This document shows, in pieces, positions 1 through 11,171 of a stretch of DNA of 64,000 nucleotides. The notes beneath the pieces were generated by a model. The model was given only the letters and a program-made list of their open reading frames with translations. It had not been told where the DNA came from and did no database searches. Source of the stretch: Protopterus annectens (taxonomy: Eukaryota > Chordata > Ceratodontiformes > Protopteridae); contig NC_056745.1 of NCBI RefSeq assembly GCF_019279795.1, forward strand, positions 508,897,716 to 508,961,715. Reading direction: 5' to 3'. The translations under genes and the position numbers were made by a program. Every line of letters begins with the position of its first letter. Positions within the stretch are counted from its first letter, which is position 1.

Positions 1-1735
1 AGATGAGGCGCATGGCAAAGAGAGAGGTGGCGAAAGCTAAGGATAAGGCGTATGGAGAGTTGTATGAGAGATTGGACACTAAAGAGGGAGAAAAGGACCT
101 GTACCAATTGGCTGGACAGAGGGACAGAGCTGGGAAAGATGTGCAGCAAGTAAAGGTGAAAGGATAGTGAGGGAAAGGTACTCACAAGAGAGGAGAGTGT
201 GCTGAGTAGATGGAAAGAGTATTTTGAGAGGCTGATGAAGAGAATGAGAGAGAGAGAGAAGATTGGATGATGTGGGGATAGTGAATCAGGAAGTGAAACA
301 GATTAGCAAGGAGAAAGTAAGGACAGCTATGAAGAGGATGAAGAATGGAAAGGCTGTTGGCCCAGATGACATCCCAATGGAAGCATGGAGGTGCTTAGGA
401 GAAATGGCAGTGGAATTTTTAACTAGATTGTTTAATGAAATTTTGGAAAGTCAGAGGATGCCTGAGGAGTGGAGAAAAAGTGTTTTGGTACCTATCTTTA
501 AGAATAAGGGTGATGTGCAGAGCTGCAGTAACTACAGAGGGATAAAAATTGATCAGTCACAGCTTGAAGTTATGGGAAAGAGTAGTAGAACGGAGGTGAT
601 GATTAGTGATCAGCAGTATGGTTTCATGCCAGGAAAGAGCACTACAGATGCAATGTTTGCTCTGAGTGTGTTATTGGAGAAATACAGAGAAGGTCAGAAG
701 GAGTTGCATTGTGTCTTTGTAGACTTGGAGAAAGCATATGACAGGGTGCCTAGAGAAGAGTTATGGTATTGTATGAGGAAGCCGGGAGTAGCAGAGATGT
801 AAGAGTGGTACAGGATATGTACAAGGGTAGTGTGACAGTGGTGAGGACTGCAGTGGAGTGACAGATCTGTTTAAGGTGGAGGTGGGATTATATCAAGGAT
901 TAGCTCTGAGTCCTTTCTTATTTGCAGTGGTGATGGACAGGTTGACAGATGAGATCAGACAGGAGGCACTGTGGACTATGATGTTTGCAGATGACATTGT
1001 GATCTGTAGTGAGAGTAGGAATCAGGTTGAGGAGACTCTGGAGAGGTGGAGGTATGCTCTAGAGAGCAGAGGAATGAAGGTCAGCAGGGCTAAGACAGAA
1101 TATGTGTGTAAATGAGAGGGAGGGTAGAGGAATGGTGAGGATGCAGGGAGTAGAGTTGGTAAAGGTGGACGAGTTTAAGTACTTGGGATCAACAGTTCAA
1201 AGTAATGGTGAATGTGGAAGAGAGGTGAAGAAGAGAGAGTACAGCCATGGTGGAATGGGTAGAGAAGTGTGTCAGGAGTGATTTGTGACAGACGGATACC
1301 AGTAAGAGTGAAAGGGAAGGTCTACAAGAAGGTAGTGAGACCAGCTATGTTATATGGGTTGGAGACGGTGGCATTGACAAAAAGGCAGGAGTCAGAGCTG
1401 GATGTGGCAGAGTTAAAGATGTTAAGATTTGCACTCGGTGTGACTAGGATGGATAGGATTAGGAATCAGTATAGGGTCAGCTCATGTTGGACAGTTTGGA
1501 GACAAAGCAAGAGAGACGAGACTGCGTTGGTTTGGACATGTGCTGAGGAGGGATGATGGATATATTGGGAAAAAGGTGCTAAGGATGGAGCTGCCAGGTA
1601 AGAGGAAGGCCTAAGATAAGGTTTATGGATGTGGTGAGAGGACATGCAGGCGGTTGGTGTGACAGAGCAAGATGCAGAGGATAGGAAGAAATGGAAAGAG
1701 ATGATCCGCTGTGGCGACCCCTAATGGGAAAAGCC
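1..1735 (+). pseudogene. RTE-like reverse transcriptase, broken
   Basis: The translated pieces in order are a basic linker (KDKAYGELYERLDTKEGE, 1-180), the RT fingers (GKAVGPDDIPMEAWRCLG, near 340-400; SNYRGIKI near 530), the palm core (FVDLEKAYDRVPREELW, 715-765) and the catalytic FADD box (MMFADDIVICSES, near 978-1,014). A C-terminal region includes LRWFGHVLRRDDGY-like coding near 1,525-1,562 and ends around 1,725. At least three frame changes and internal stops separate the pieces: 263-802, 858-1,115 and 1,269-1,556. It cannot encode a full polymerase. The order and motifs are diagnostic for a LINE RT; the RTE assignment rests on the linker and the tail. Confidence 0.8.
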
Positions 1736-1745
1736 GAAACATTAT
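1..1745 (+). mobile_element. RTE-like LINE, 3' part (cut by the window edge)
   Basis: This is a non-LTR retrotransposon on the plus strand, entered in the linker between endonuclease and reverse transcriptase. Its 3' end is short: the tail reads ctgtggcgacccctaatggg followed by aaaagccgaaac. That ending is a hallmark I associate with RTE-type LINEs of fish and other vertebrates. No poly(A) follows, which fits the clade. The element abuts a minus-strand PLE remnant that begins near 1,765. I cannot tell whether the RTE inserted into the PLE or both are independently truncated. Confidence 0.8.
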
Positions 1746-1769
1746 GTGAATGGTGACTGTACATACCTA

Positions 1770-2660
1770 GGGTGACAAAAAGGGTATCTGCCACCATCCC
1801 GAAGGTGTTGGTGAAGCTATATAGATCTAAGAGGAATTGTTTCGTATCTTTAAGGACAATAATGTTCCGATCTAAAATAGGTCGTAGAAATTTCTCTACA
1901 TATAAAGAAAAGGGTTCAGTGCACCACCCCCATTCAATAAAATAGGCCATAGAAATTTCTCTACATATTAAAAAAAAGGGTTCAGTGCATCACCCCCTCC
2001 CCGATACTATGGGTCTGATGGGGGGGTTTGCACCATACTTATGGATTTTAGGTAGGCCTTGTATGACCGGAATCATGGGATATTTTACTTTCAAGAACCT
2101 ACCCAAATCACTGGTGATGGTAAAGCTTTTGACCAAATCATCCACCATTATCAGGACCCTACGTTTAACAGCATCAACATTCTCTTTGCTAATCATGTTA
2201 TAATATTTAGACTCACTCATACTGATCATGGCCTTCTGATATCCCTCCTTGTCCATGATTATAACAGGCCAGCCTTTATCTGCAGGTCTAATGACGATGG
2301 TATGGTCATTTTGTAACCTTAACAATGCATTCCTTTCCTTGAAACAAATTACAGCCATTATTCCTAGCTTTGCAGTTCAATCTACCATCATTATACATAT
2401 TATGCAAGTCATCTTTAATTTATAAAATGCTTCAACCAACGGGTGATTGTTCGGGATTTAAACACTAGGTTCTTTAAAAACATGACTATACTCATTAACA
2501 TTGTTACCAAATTCATAGTTCAACATAACATTTCTAATAAAAATTTTCCCATCAGTTAAAACAGCTGTTAAACTATTACGTTTCATGGGAATGAAATTCA
2601 AGCCCCTATTACACTGAACTCATCCACATCTAAGTTTCTCTGTGAGGTGTTCCAAACTAA
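1770..2660 (-). pseudogene. PLE reverse transcriptase, N-terminal part, broken
   Basis: Reading the minus strand from 2,660 down, the typical PLE blocks appear in order. They are a GLNFIPMKR-like block at about 2,600, NNHPLVEAFYKLK near 2,440, the signature IRPADKGWPVIIMDKEGY (about 2,245-2,300), and then GLPKIHKYGANPPIRPIVSG (about 1,995-2,060). A piece in another frame (CTEPFSLYVEKFLRPIL, about 1,865-1,925) continues the RT. RPADKG and PIVSG are conserved PLE RT motifs. The catalytic palm is absent, so this copy is dead. Confidence 0.8.
1874..2003. repeat. 65-bp tandem duplication
   Basis: Two adjacent copies start with aaaatagg at 1,874 and 1,939 and share tagaaatttctctacatat and agggttcagtgca. 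The second copy diverges by a few substitutions. It falls inside the PLE RT remnant and adds a second copy of that coding block, so it arose after the element inserted. Confidence 0.8.
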
Positions 2661-2812
2661 ACAGTTCCCACCTGGTTCCACATTTTTTTTGAGACTGGTT
2701 CGACTGTTTCTCTAATGAGAGTTTCCATTTCTGTCTCTCTCGACTGACAGAGCGGTCCCTCCTCACCCCCTTCTCCACATATATGGGAAGGGGGAGTTGG
2801 TGAAAACCCATA

Positions 2813-3950
2813 CCTTAGATTTGTCTACTATCAATATTAATGTTCATTGTTGCAGATGAAAATAACGTTGGCCGTACAATGGGCTGGTTGATATCAGCAA
2901 TGACACTTACTATCTAATGAATCACAAGGCAAACCAGTCTGTGAGGATACAGGCCGCCCCCTAACTTCTGACAACCATCCCTGTCAAGGGTTGTAGACAC
3001 ACTAGGAGCGTCTATTCTTTCATTACAGTTACTGATGATGTTATTTTCATTATTATTAGAACCTACATCCAACGCATAGCATTCACTCTCAGATATATTA
3101 CTCTGAGTATTGCTGGAATTACGAAAGCTTCTAGCCACAGGCTCCCTGATGGTGTTGGGTGGTCTCCCCTCATCAGATGTGTTCCATCTATTAACCTAGC
3201 TGGCTCTTGGCCAGGTAAAGACGTGACCCTGTTGGAAGTCTTTGGTGTCCCTATTGATTTTACTACGTTTCTGCTGCAGGAAACGTCTCTCATGCACCAA
3301 AATGCCATCCAAAGCACCAAAGCACAATAAACAATAGCTGACGAAAAACAGGTATATAGGGCCTGCTGTTGCTGTAAAATAGATTGCCTCAAACTCTCTT
3401 CCTCAGGTTTAAAAAATTCAATTAACAGCTTTAAATAATTCATGCTCACCTCTAAATTCAATTGCTGTCATCTTGCTAAGAGATCCACATACTGCTCGCC
3501 ATAGGTCGACATTTTTAATACACACAGTCCTCTCAGTATAATGCCTCTATATTCAGGCAGACTGCAAAGTGTTGTTGCTGTGTTAACAAACGTTTAAATT
3601 TAAGGGAGTCACCTTCCAGTTTCTCTATCGCAATTCGTAACCGTTCCAATTCCTCCGGACTCGCGGACGCCGCCATTCCTCCAATGCTAACCTCATAGAG
3701 GAATAGTTGGTTGTTGTCATTCCTCATACAAGCTGCAAACTTGTTTGCTAGGCTTTCGCATCCACCAAACAACCCAAATGATCCATTTTCGAATCCGAGG
3801 GACCCGACTGGTCCATTGTCATTGCCAGCATTCTCAATGCCTCTCACAGACCCGACTGGTCTGTAGTCCAACTCAACATCAACAGAACCATCTGCCATGT
3901 CTTTGGTGGGTGCAAGCATACAAAACACACCCAATGGAGTAAATGCCACG
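2813..3950 (-). pseudogene. Probable PLE N-terminal extension, unrecognised
   Basis: Minus-strand open stretches at 3,949-3,533 (138 codons), 3,461-3,063 and 3,138-2,914 lie directly upstream of the PLE RT block in the same direction. The first contains a helical segment with EELERLRIAIEKLEGDSLKF that could be a short coiled coil. The second has a Gln run (SILQQQQALY). No enzymatic motif is visible. Position alone suggests the N-terminal region of the PLE protein; unrelated sequence is possible. Confidence 0.35.
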
Positions 3951-3959
3951 CCACAAACG

Positions 3960-4660
3960 AAAAAGTAAATAATCAGTCCAGCAAAAAATTATACAACTAA
4001 ATTTCTTTCTAAAGTAGACAAATTCCACACTATACCGAAAAATTAAGATTATTCCACTTTTGCTAAAAATGAAGTATTGCTTAGATGAGCAAAAACAATA
4101 CAATGACAGTCTGGAATGCCATTCCCTTACTATTTCACACTGATTATAACCATCCTTGCATTCTCACAAGATGTAGGATCAATGACAAAGAAACTTATTA
4201 ATCATTTTCATGACTTTGTGCAAAAACTCTATTTAAAATCTCTGCCCCCATATTGTACTCCCAAACTAGTCAGGTTTGTTTTATAATCCGTTGTATACAA
4301 ACGCAACTCACACACTAATCAATAAGTTTTAAACCTGCCTCACTGTTCATAGACAAATGTCCACACAATGTCTTGCAGATTTCAGCTTATCCTATTGCAT
4401 GTCACAATAACTGGTGCTGCACTGCTGGAAGCAATTACAACTTTTACACAAAGATGGACATTTTCTATCCCTCAGTGATTTGTCCTTAGCCTTGTTAATA
4501 CTCTTCAACAATCTTTAAACGGTATGCACATCAACAATTACTTTAATGTTGCTGAAGTCTGACCTAATCTCTAATACCCAGCATATTTTTAGGCCCAGTC
4601 ATGACACAAATATCACCTAACTTGGATTCATCAAATTTTAATATTGAAGTTTTAACTGAT
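3960..4660. other. No recognisable feature
   Basis: This stretch is AT-rich and I see no extended reading frame, terminal repeat or RNA gene. It may be the upstream region of the PLE or unrelated old repeat sequence. Confidence 0.5.
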
Positions 4661-4788
4661 ATAATCCTTTACATAGCAATGAAGATGTTTAGTATAGTGT
4701 TTATATATCTCTACCTACATCTCTATAATCCTTTGCATCGCAATGCAGGTGTTTAGTATAGTGTTTATATATCTATCTCTATGTCTAA
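4661..4788. repeat. 64-bp tandem duplication
   Basis: Two units begin with ataatccttt at 4,661 and 4,725 and share gtttagtatagtgtttatat. Differences are few (acatagcaatgaag versus gcatcgcaatgcag). The pair leads directly into a CT/AT microsatellite. Confidence 0.8.
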
Positions 4789-4790
4789 AT

Positions 4791-4842
4791 CTCACTCTCT
4801 CTCTCTATAGATATAGATATATATATATATATATATATATAA
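4791..4842. repeat. (CT)n-(AT)n microsatellite
   Basis: A short CT run is followed by tatagatatagatat and a pure AT run of about 24 bases. It is simple sequence with no coding value. Confidence 0.9.
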
Positions 4843-5640
4843 AAAAACAAGTATTACAACCCCGTGACAAAATAATTTTATCAATGACTATTCTCAGGTT
4901 TTTAGAGATATTTAAAATAGATCACAGGTAGGACAATTGAGAACATTTTCATTACCTTTCATAGTGACTTTGGAGTAACTCGTGCCTCAATACTTGGTCC
5001 ATCCTCCTCTCTAAGTGACTAGCAAGGCCTTCCACCTAATGACTGTGAATTTACAGACCTCTCAACTGCCCTTATTTTGTAGGAACATCAATATTTTCTG
5101 GCCCGATTTAACGCTGCGCCTGATGTACTTCTTTTTGAAGGTATGTCCCTATTTTCAGGGTTGATATAGCCATCTTACAATTTTCTGAATCCTCACACAT
5201 GAATTTTAAGCTGCCTAATACACAGAAAACCACACTACATGATCACCATACGAGTGGCACCAAAAATTTAATGAAAGAGGACACACATGTTGTACCTTCC
5301 TTTTTTACAAAGTAAAAATACATAACTTGTAGGGTAGAATTTTGCAATATGGTTGATCAAAGTTGACTTTATACTGTTTCTACGATTATGTGCTTATATG
5401 TTTTGTATTACATTTGTTCTCTGTTTTTAACCATGTTTCTGAGTAGTATCCCACAATTCTGCTGGAAGTGGAAAGAGGTATGTGCTGTTTGGATTTCAGA
5501 TTTGATGCTAATTAGATTTCCATATTTTTGGCTGGATGCATTTACTTTTTAAGAGCTTTTGTATCATAAGTATGCCCTAGTCTTAATACAGAAGAATATT
5601 AATAATAGGCAGTTAAAATGCAACAGACTTTTATTTAAAG
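4843..5640. other. No recognisable feature
   Basis: AT-rich sequence without long open frames or repeat structure that I can detect. Confidence 0.5.
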
Positions 5641-6251
5641 GGGAAGTAGGGAACATGATGCTAGTTTACCTAGAGGATCGCTACTGAAATATCAAGTTAA
5701 GAACATAACTAATTCATGAAGACAATTTAGAATGTTGACTACCTATGGTAACAATTCATTATTAATTAAAAAACATTTTTGTCATGGGGAATGTTATCAA
5801 TTGAGACCTTTATTAAAGAAATTGTTCCAGATAAATATAGGGTCTCCTCTACAAGAGGTAAATAAAGCATTAGGAGAAAACTTTTCTATACTTAAACATG
5901 TTAATGTTAGTATATAAAGTCAGGATAATGTTAGGGCAGTTTATCCTTGTGGACTTTGTACCAATTGTAAGAGAATGTCAACCAAAATACTTTACATCAC
6001 AGAATACTTCTCATACCTATCAGACTAATACTTGGCGACTTGTGGTATGCAGTAGGTGGTTTACATTTTACATAGGCAGACATAACTGATGTGGAAACAG
6101 AGAATATCACTACACATCAGTGATATTAATTGTATGAGACAGAGAGAAGTGTGCTACATAAGCATATGAGTAAGAACCCAACTACTGTATGTACATTCAT
6201 AGGTATAGACAAGGTTTACAGCAGCACTCATTTTACTAAATCAAGAAAAAA
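5640..6251 (+). mobile_element. Possible PLE remnant (+)
   Basis: Plus-strand coding from about 5,732 contains RPLLKKLFQINIGSPLQEVN and then, after a frame change, CGLCTNCKRM near 5,945. A CxxCxxC-type cluster like this precedes the GIY-YIG domain in the other two PLEs of this window (CHPCN near 40,430; CGCCKVC near 48,470). A following VVYILHRQT-like stretch (about 6,050-6,080) resembles the opening of GIY-YIG. The evidence is weak and the DIRS-C insertion at 6,252 truncates it. Confidence 0.35.
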
Positions 6252-6440
6252 GAAGTTATGTGCTCACCATAACGTTCCATCTGAGTAGTTATACTTCATT
6301 TTCTGCAACCTGTGGGCATTCAGATCCATATTGGATCCGAGACTGCAACATTTTATCAAGCATCTGCTCCAAGTTCCTCCCCTTACCCATAATCCCTCAC
6401 ATCTCCTAACTTCCCTCAGATCGACTTTGCCACTAATCAA
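6252..6440. repeat. DIRS-C left inverted terminal repeat
   Basis: It is complementary to the right ITR at about 18,560-18,750; both copies contain aacattttatcaagcatctg when read in the same direction. The left copy has about 27 extra outer bases (gaagttatgtgctcaccata onward) that the right copy lacks. Asymmetric outer extension of one ITR is a known DIRS feature. Confidence 0.85.
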
Positions 6441-6500
6441 GCTATTAACAACTCAATAACACTAACCTAGAACAGGTTTGGGGGAAGGAGGGAGGGACGG

Positions 6501-6600
6501 TTGCAGAAAATGAAGTATAACTACTCCGATGGAACGTTATGGTGAGTACATAACTTCTTTATCTGAAGTAGTTAATTTAATTTATCTGCAACCTGTGGGA
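6501..6600. repeat. DIRS-C internal complementary region (ICR)
   Basis: The first half is the reverse complement of the outer left ITR (ttgcagaaaatgaagtataa, ggaacgttatggtgagtaca). The second half is the reverse complement of the outer right ITR (tatctgaagtagttaa, ttatctgcaacctgtggg). An ICR that joins copies of both element ends is diagnostic for DIRS and templates completion of the circular intermediate. Confidence 0.85.
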
Positions 6601-6637
6601 CAGAGTCCCCCAGCTACCAAAACTCCTGGGAGGACCT

Positions 6638-7668
6638 CATGGAAGGATATTCCTGAGCACTGCAGAGCCACAGGATACTCTCCCTCTAGAGATCAAATCC
6701 AACTTATGAGAAATAAAAGTATGCGACCTTGCCCAGGTCGCTGCTGCACAAATATCATCCAGAGAAACCCTAGACCAAAAGGCAGCAGATGTTGCCATGG
6801 ATCTGGTAGAATGAGCTTTAATAGGACCAAGTGGGGGATATGCCTTTATCCCTATAAACTCGCAGTATATATTGTGTAATCCATCTAGCTAAGGAGACCT
6901 TGGAAATGGCCTTGTCTGGAAAAGGACACGAATAATTGGTCAGACTTATGGAATTGTTTAATCCTGTGTAAATAGAAACAAAGCTGTCTATGAACGTCTA
7001 GCAAATGCAGCTTATATTTACCCTTGTTCTGGAAATTTGGAAAGAACACAGGCAGATTAATCATCTGGTTAATATTAGATTCAGAAGCAACTTTCGGTAA
7101 GAAAGAAGGGTTCGTGCGAAGCAAAACCAAAGATCAAGTAAGGGGGCATGGCAGACAAAAGTTGGATCTCAGAAACCCTTCTAGCCGAGGTAATGGCCAC
7201 TAGAAAAGCTGTCTTCCAGGACTGGAATTTCAAATCTACTGACGCTGCTGGTTCGAATGGGGGTGCCACCAACGCCTGTAGAACCAGGGTAAGGTCCCAA
7301 GGAGGGACGGAATTCTTAACCAGGGGACGCAAAAGAAAAGTACCTTTTAGAAAGGCCTTGCAAAATCTCAAAGAGGCCACAGCATTCAGATTTTCGCTGA
7401 CATGAAAATTAGATACGGCTGCCAGTTGTACTTTCACTAAGAGGAACTAAGCCCCTTGTTGGAAAATATAGGACAAAAACTCCAACACTGCAAGAACCGG
7501 GACCAGGGCTGTAAATGGATCTAGGTTCCTCTGAGAAGCCCAAATGGAAAAGCGTTTCCATTTGCTGCAATAAACTTTCCTAGTGGAAGCTTTGTGGGAT
7601 GCCACCAAAATACTCTTTACTGAAGATGACAGACCAGGAGTCCTAGCGATCAAGGGAACTGGAGCAAA
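6638..7668 (-). pseudogene. DIRS-C tyrosine recombinase, catalytic Tyr apparently lost
   Basis: YR integrates the circular cDNA. Reading down from 7,668, the N-terminal DNA-binding part contains STRKVYCSKWKRFSIWA (about 7,545-7,595). The catalytic domain has the first Arg in ITSARRVSEIQLL (about 7,160-7,200) and a middle block FLPKVASESNINQMINLP. The H-x-x-R box is AHSTRSMATSAAF (near 6,790-6,830). The region that should carry the nucleophilic Tyr reads HTFISHKLDL, where other copies have HTFTKHYHLPL, so Tyr is replaced by Lys. Several frameshifts separate these blocks. The TGA stop is at 6,640-6,638. The N-terminus is severed by the A1 insertion at 7,669. Confidence 0.8.
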
Positions 7669-7892
7669 GTACCATAAATGTAGATGTTCGAGTGTATATA
7701 CTGCTGCAGTCATCCCACTTGGGTTATCCTGCCGTCAGGCGGTCCCACAGTCGGCCGAATCCCAAAGTCTTTGTCCGGCGTCGGTTGTCGTCGCTTCTTC
7801 CCTGACATCACTGCGACAGGGGTATAAAAGAGGCAGCCGACGCCATTTTCTTCAGTTTTTCTTTCCCCAGATGTCAGGTGCCCCCAACTAGG
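7669..7892. repeat. DIRS-A1 left ITR
   Basis: The inverse of this repeat lies at 13,037-13,235. Shared blocks are ctgctgcagtcat, ttgggttatcctg and cgcttcttccctgac. It carries ggggtataaaagaggcag at 7,820-7,837, a TATA-like box pointing rightward, which is antisense to the element's genes. The CRE-like octamer here is mutated to TGACATCA. Confidence 0.9.
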
Positions 7893-8041
7893 AAGGCAAT
7901 ACAAATAAGTATGCAAAATACCTTAGTAGATAAACAATAGTACTAGCTGATAGCAAATACACCATATAGGCATGCATCCATTAGATTGATTTACATGGAG
8001 TTATAACTAACACCCTGGTATGTAGAGGGGATGGTGGGAGG

Positions 8042-8150
8042 GTAACCTGGACTGCAGCAGTATATACACTCTAACATCTACATTTATGGTAGGTACAAAA
8101 CTGTACTAAGTTCATCGTGTAATACTGCTGCAGTCATCACACTTGGGTTG
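8042..8150. repeat. DIRS-A1 internal complementary region
   Basis: The sequence acatctacatttatggtagg with tacaaaactgtac is the reverse complement of the outer left ITR. It is followed by gttcatcgtgtaatactgct, the reverse complement of the right ITR tip. The block lies just beyond the YR stop codon, the normal DIRS position. Confidence 0.9.
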
Positions 8151-8180
8151 AATCCCAAAGCTATGGATGGGTGGCTGGTA

Positions 8181-9239
8181 CTAAACTGGGTTAGGTGAAG
8201 CTAGGATGCCCTGCAGAACTGCAGTAGCAAAACCAGCTCTGGTTTTTGAATATAATGGAAGGTGGTAGTGCTTGGTAAAGGTGTGCACTGAACTCCAAGT
8301 AGCTGCCTCCAGAATGTCATTGGTTGGAACCCCCCTGAGAAAGGCTGCTGAGGTTGCTGTAGCCCTGGTAGAATGGGGCCTGATATTAACAGGCACTGCT
8401 TTCCCATGGTGCGAGTAGCAAAAACGGATACAATGTGCTATCATTTGGAGATGGTCTGTTTGAACTAGCCTTTCCTTGTGAACCTGCAGCATAGGATACA
8501 AAGAGTTGGTCAGTTTTTCCTGAAGGTCTTTGTCTTATCCAAATAGTAATGTAGCGGTCTGTGAATGTCCAACGAGTGAAGGAGTCTTTCTCCTTTATTC
8601 TGGGGGTTTGGATAAAAGGTGGGTAAATTAATGGTCTGATTTAAAGCCACACTGGATACTACCTTTGGCATAAAGGTAGGGTTAGTTTGTAAAGAGACTC
8701 TGTTCTGATGGAAAATGATGAAAGGTTCCACTGCCATAAGTGCCTGTAGTTCTGAGACCCTGCGTGCTGAGGTGATAGCCAGCAACAGAGCTGTTTTCCA
8801 TGACGAGTATTGTAGTTCTGCTAAGAAGGCTGGTTCGAAAGGAGGCAGTGTTAATTTTTCTAAAACAAAGTTGAGGTCCCAAGCTGGCGTTGGGGGTTTT
8901 GGGGGGGGGGGTCTTATATTCTTAGCCCCTTTGAGAAACTGCCTTAGTAAAGTGTGAGAATATGGGAGGATCCGTATTATACTGAGCTGAAATGGCTGAA
9001 GCATGGATCTTAATGGATGAGAAAGAAAGGCCTTTGTGTAGCATCTCAGTTAAGTATTGCAATATTTGAGGAATGTTTGGTATCCAAGGATTTTGGCCTT
9101 TAACCTGGTTCCATGCAGAAAATCATTTCCATTTGTCTGAGTAAGTTTTTCTGGTGCTGGGCCTCCTGGCCTCCAAAATGACATTCAGGACAACCTTTGA
9201 GAGAAGAAGTGTTGATTGATAATTCAAGGTATTTTCCAT
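8181..9239 (-). pseudogene. DIRS-A1 tyrosine recombinase, broken
   Basis: The start ATG at 9,239 overlaps the RNase H stop (9,224-9,226) by 16 nt. The N-terminus MENTLNYQSTLL leads to ARRPSTRKTYSDKWK and a TGA near 9,123, where other copies have Arg. The catalytic part follows in other frames: a polyproline stretch encoded by an 11-G run (8,901-8,911), ITSARRVSELQAL (first Arg), IRPHSTRATATSAAF (H-x-x-R) and SVHTFTKHYHLPLYS (Tyr). The stop is at 8,181. All catalytic residues are still recognisable, but a nonsense codon and at least two frame changes inactivate it. Confidence 0.88.
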
Positions 9240-11171
9240 GCAGCTAAATTTAAAGTCCTCCGCTGACTGTGAAGGATCTGAGAGTTTTGCTGAGTCAACA
9301 GAAGTGGGAAATGAGGTAAGATCCATGGAGGGCTGTGAGTCAAGGTCCTTAGTAATGGGTACCAGTGCTGACGTGGCCAGTCCGGAGCAATGAGGATCAT
9401 TTGAGGTCTCTCTGATCTGACTTTCAGTAATAACTTGGTCAAGAGAGGTAGTGGTGGGAAGGCATAGACGGTCAATGCTGTCCAACTGAATGATAGGGCA
9501 TCCACTTTCCAGGCTAGGGAATGATAAGTCCTTGTGCAAAAATTTCCGTAGTTGGCAATTGTTGGGGGAGACAAACAGATCTATGTCTGGGCATCCCCAC
9601 TTTTGAGTCATCATTGAAAATACTTGTGGGTGTAGTCTCCACTCGTGAGAATCTGCCAATTTCTGCTCAATTCGTCTGCCAATACGTTTTCCTTTCCTGG
9701 CAGGAATTGTGCTTACAGTTGTACTTGGAAAGTCAATGTTGTGTTCCACAAGGTCATTGCCTGTCTGCATAAAGAGTAGGGGTGTGTTCCTCCCTGTTTG
9801 TTTATGTACCACATAACTGTGGTGTTCTGTCCTTATTAGTTGTTGTCCTGGATGCAAGAGGCCCTTGAAGGCTGTCAGTGCATTTTGCACAGCTAGCATC
9901 TCCTTTTGGTTGATGTGTAGATGCATTTGTTTTGCAGACCATTTGCCCTGTATGCACTGTCCTGCCATGTGTGCTCCTTAAGTGTAGTCTGAAGAATCTG
10001 TTGTCATAGTTTGGTTTGCTGGAGGTAAGACAAAAGGAAGACCCTTGTTTATTTGACATGCTTGAGCCCACCATAAGAACTCTTTTTGAAGGCAGGGAAT
10101 GAGAGGTGTACTTGTTTTGAGGCTGTGCCTGTGTTGAGTCCATACACTTTTCAGGTATCATTGTAATTTCCTCATATGCAGCTTTGCATGTGGAATTAGT
10201 TGAATGCAGGATGCCATGAACCCCAATGCCTGCAGGATTTTCCTTGCAGTGAGCTGGGTAAAAGTTGCCATCTTTTTGAAGTATTGAGTCAGTTGTTTTT
10301 GTTTGTCTGGTGTGAGATGAGCCATCTGGGCCGCTGTATTTAAGCTGGCACCCAGGAATATTATGTCTTGTGAGGGTATTAGCCTTGACTTCTTTTTGTT
10401 TACTGTGTACCCTAGGCAACTTAGCAGCTTTGTTACCAATGCCAGATGCTGTAACAGAATGGGCTTGCTGTCCGCTTGGATCAGGCAGTCGTTCACATAT
10501 GGATAAATTTGTATTCCTCGTTGTCTGCAGTATGCAATTACTGATGCCAGGCATTTCGTAAATACTCTGGGCGCAGTAGATAAGCCAAAGGGCAATGCAG
10601 GGAATTGATAATGCGTTGTAACTGCCAAAAATCTGAGATATCTTCTGCAATCTTGTCTGATAGGGGCATGCAGGTATGTCTCTTTGAGGTCCAATGTTAC
10701 CAGCCAAGACTCCTTGCCCAGCATGGGAAGAAGCTGCTGTAGTGTGAGCATTTTGAATTTGGGTACCTCCAGGTAAGTGTTTAGAATTGAGAGTTCTAAA
10801 ATGGGTCTCCAGGCTTTGTCCTTTCTTGGAACTAGAAATAGTCTTGAGAAAAACCTTGACCTTGCTCCTTTGTAGGTACCCTTTGAATTGCTTTCATATC
10901 CATGAGAGCTGAAATTTGCGTTTGTGCCTCTGCCCATTAGTTTGGAGGCAGATTTTGGCATGCCTCTCATCCGTGGTAAAGTGTGAAAATGAAATCTGTA
11001 GCCTCGGGTAATAATATCCAGAATCCATTTGTCCTTTGTTATGATGCGCCAATTTTGTGAAAATAGAGCCAGTTTTCCTCCCAAAGGTGCTGCCAGAGCA
11101 ATTTTGCTTGGCAGGCGAAGAGGGAAGTCATTGTGTTTGTTTCCTGAAGGGTGGAGATCTTTAGTCTCCAC
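9224..11171 (-). pseudogene. DIRS-A1 RT-RNase H polyprotein, broken
   Basis: RT begins near 11,171 with KDLHPSGNKHNDFPLRLPSK; the expected ATG is changed, and A2 keeps it. Blocks in order are PRKDKAWRPILELSILN, MLTLQQLLPML, LDLKETYLHAPI, LPFGLSTAPRVFTK and the catalytic loop YPYVNDCLIQ. That loop departs from the YLDD of intact copies at two positions, including one of the two catalytic Asp. RNase H (LHINQKEMLAVQNAL onward) is in another frame. It is followed by a WGCPDIDLFVSPNN / AFPPLPLL domain resembling the DIRS methyltransferase-like region. It ends with LNLAAWKIP and TGA at 9,224. At least three frame changes are present. Confidence 0.88.

Larger units (their letters stand above)
1765..3950 (-). 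mobile_element. Penelope-like element remnant
   Basis: This is a minus-strand PLE whose C-terminal half (RT palm and GIY-YIG endonuclease) is missing. The RT N-terminal block is clear (1,770-2,660). Upstream minus-strand coding (2,813-3,950) is acidic and low-complexity and probably corresponds to the PLE N-terminal extension, although I recognise no domain in it. The element stops at the RTE tail near 1,750. Confidence 0.7.

Noticed and set aside
7669-7892. Left ITR sequences with TATA boxes as promoters of host genes
   Set aside because: No host gene lies downstream; the same cassette occurs in every DIRS copy and points into the element.
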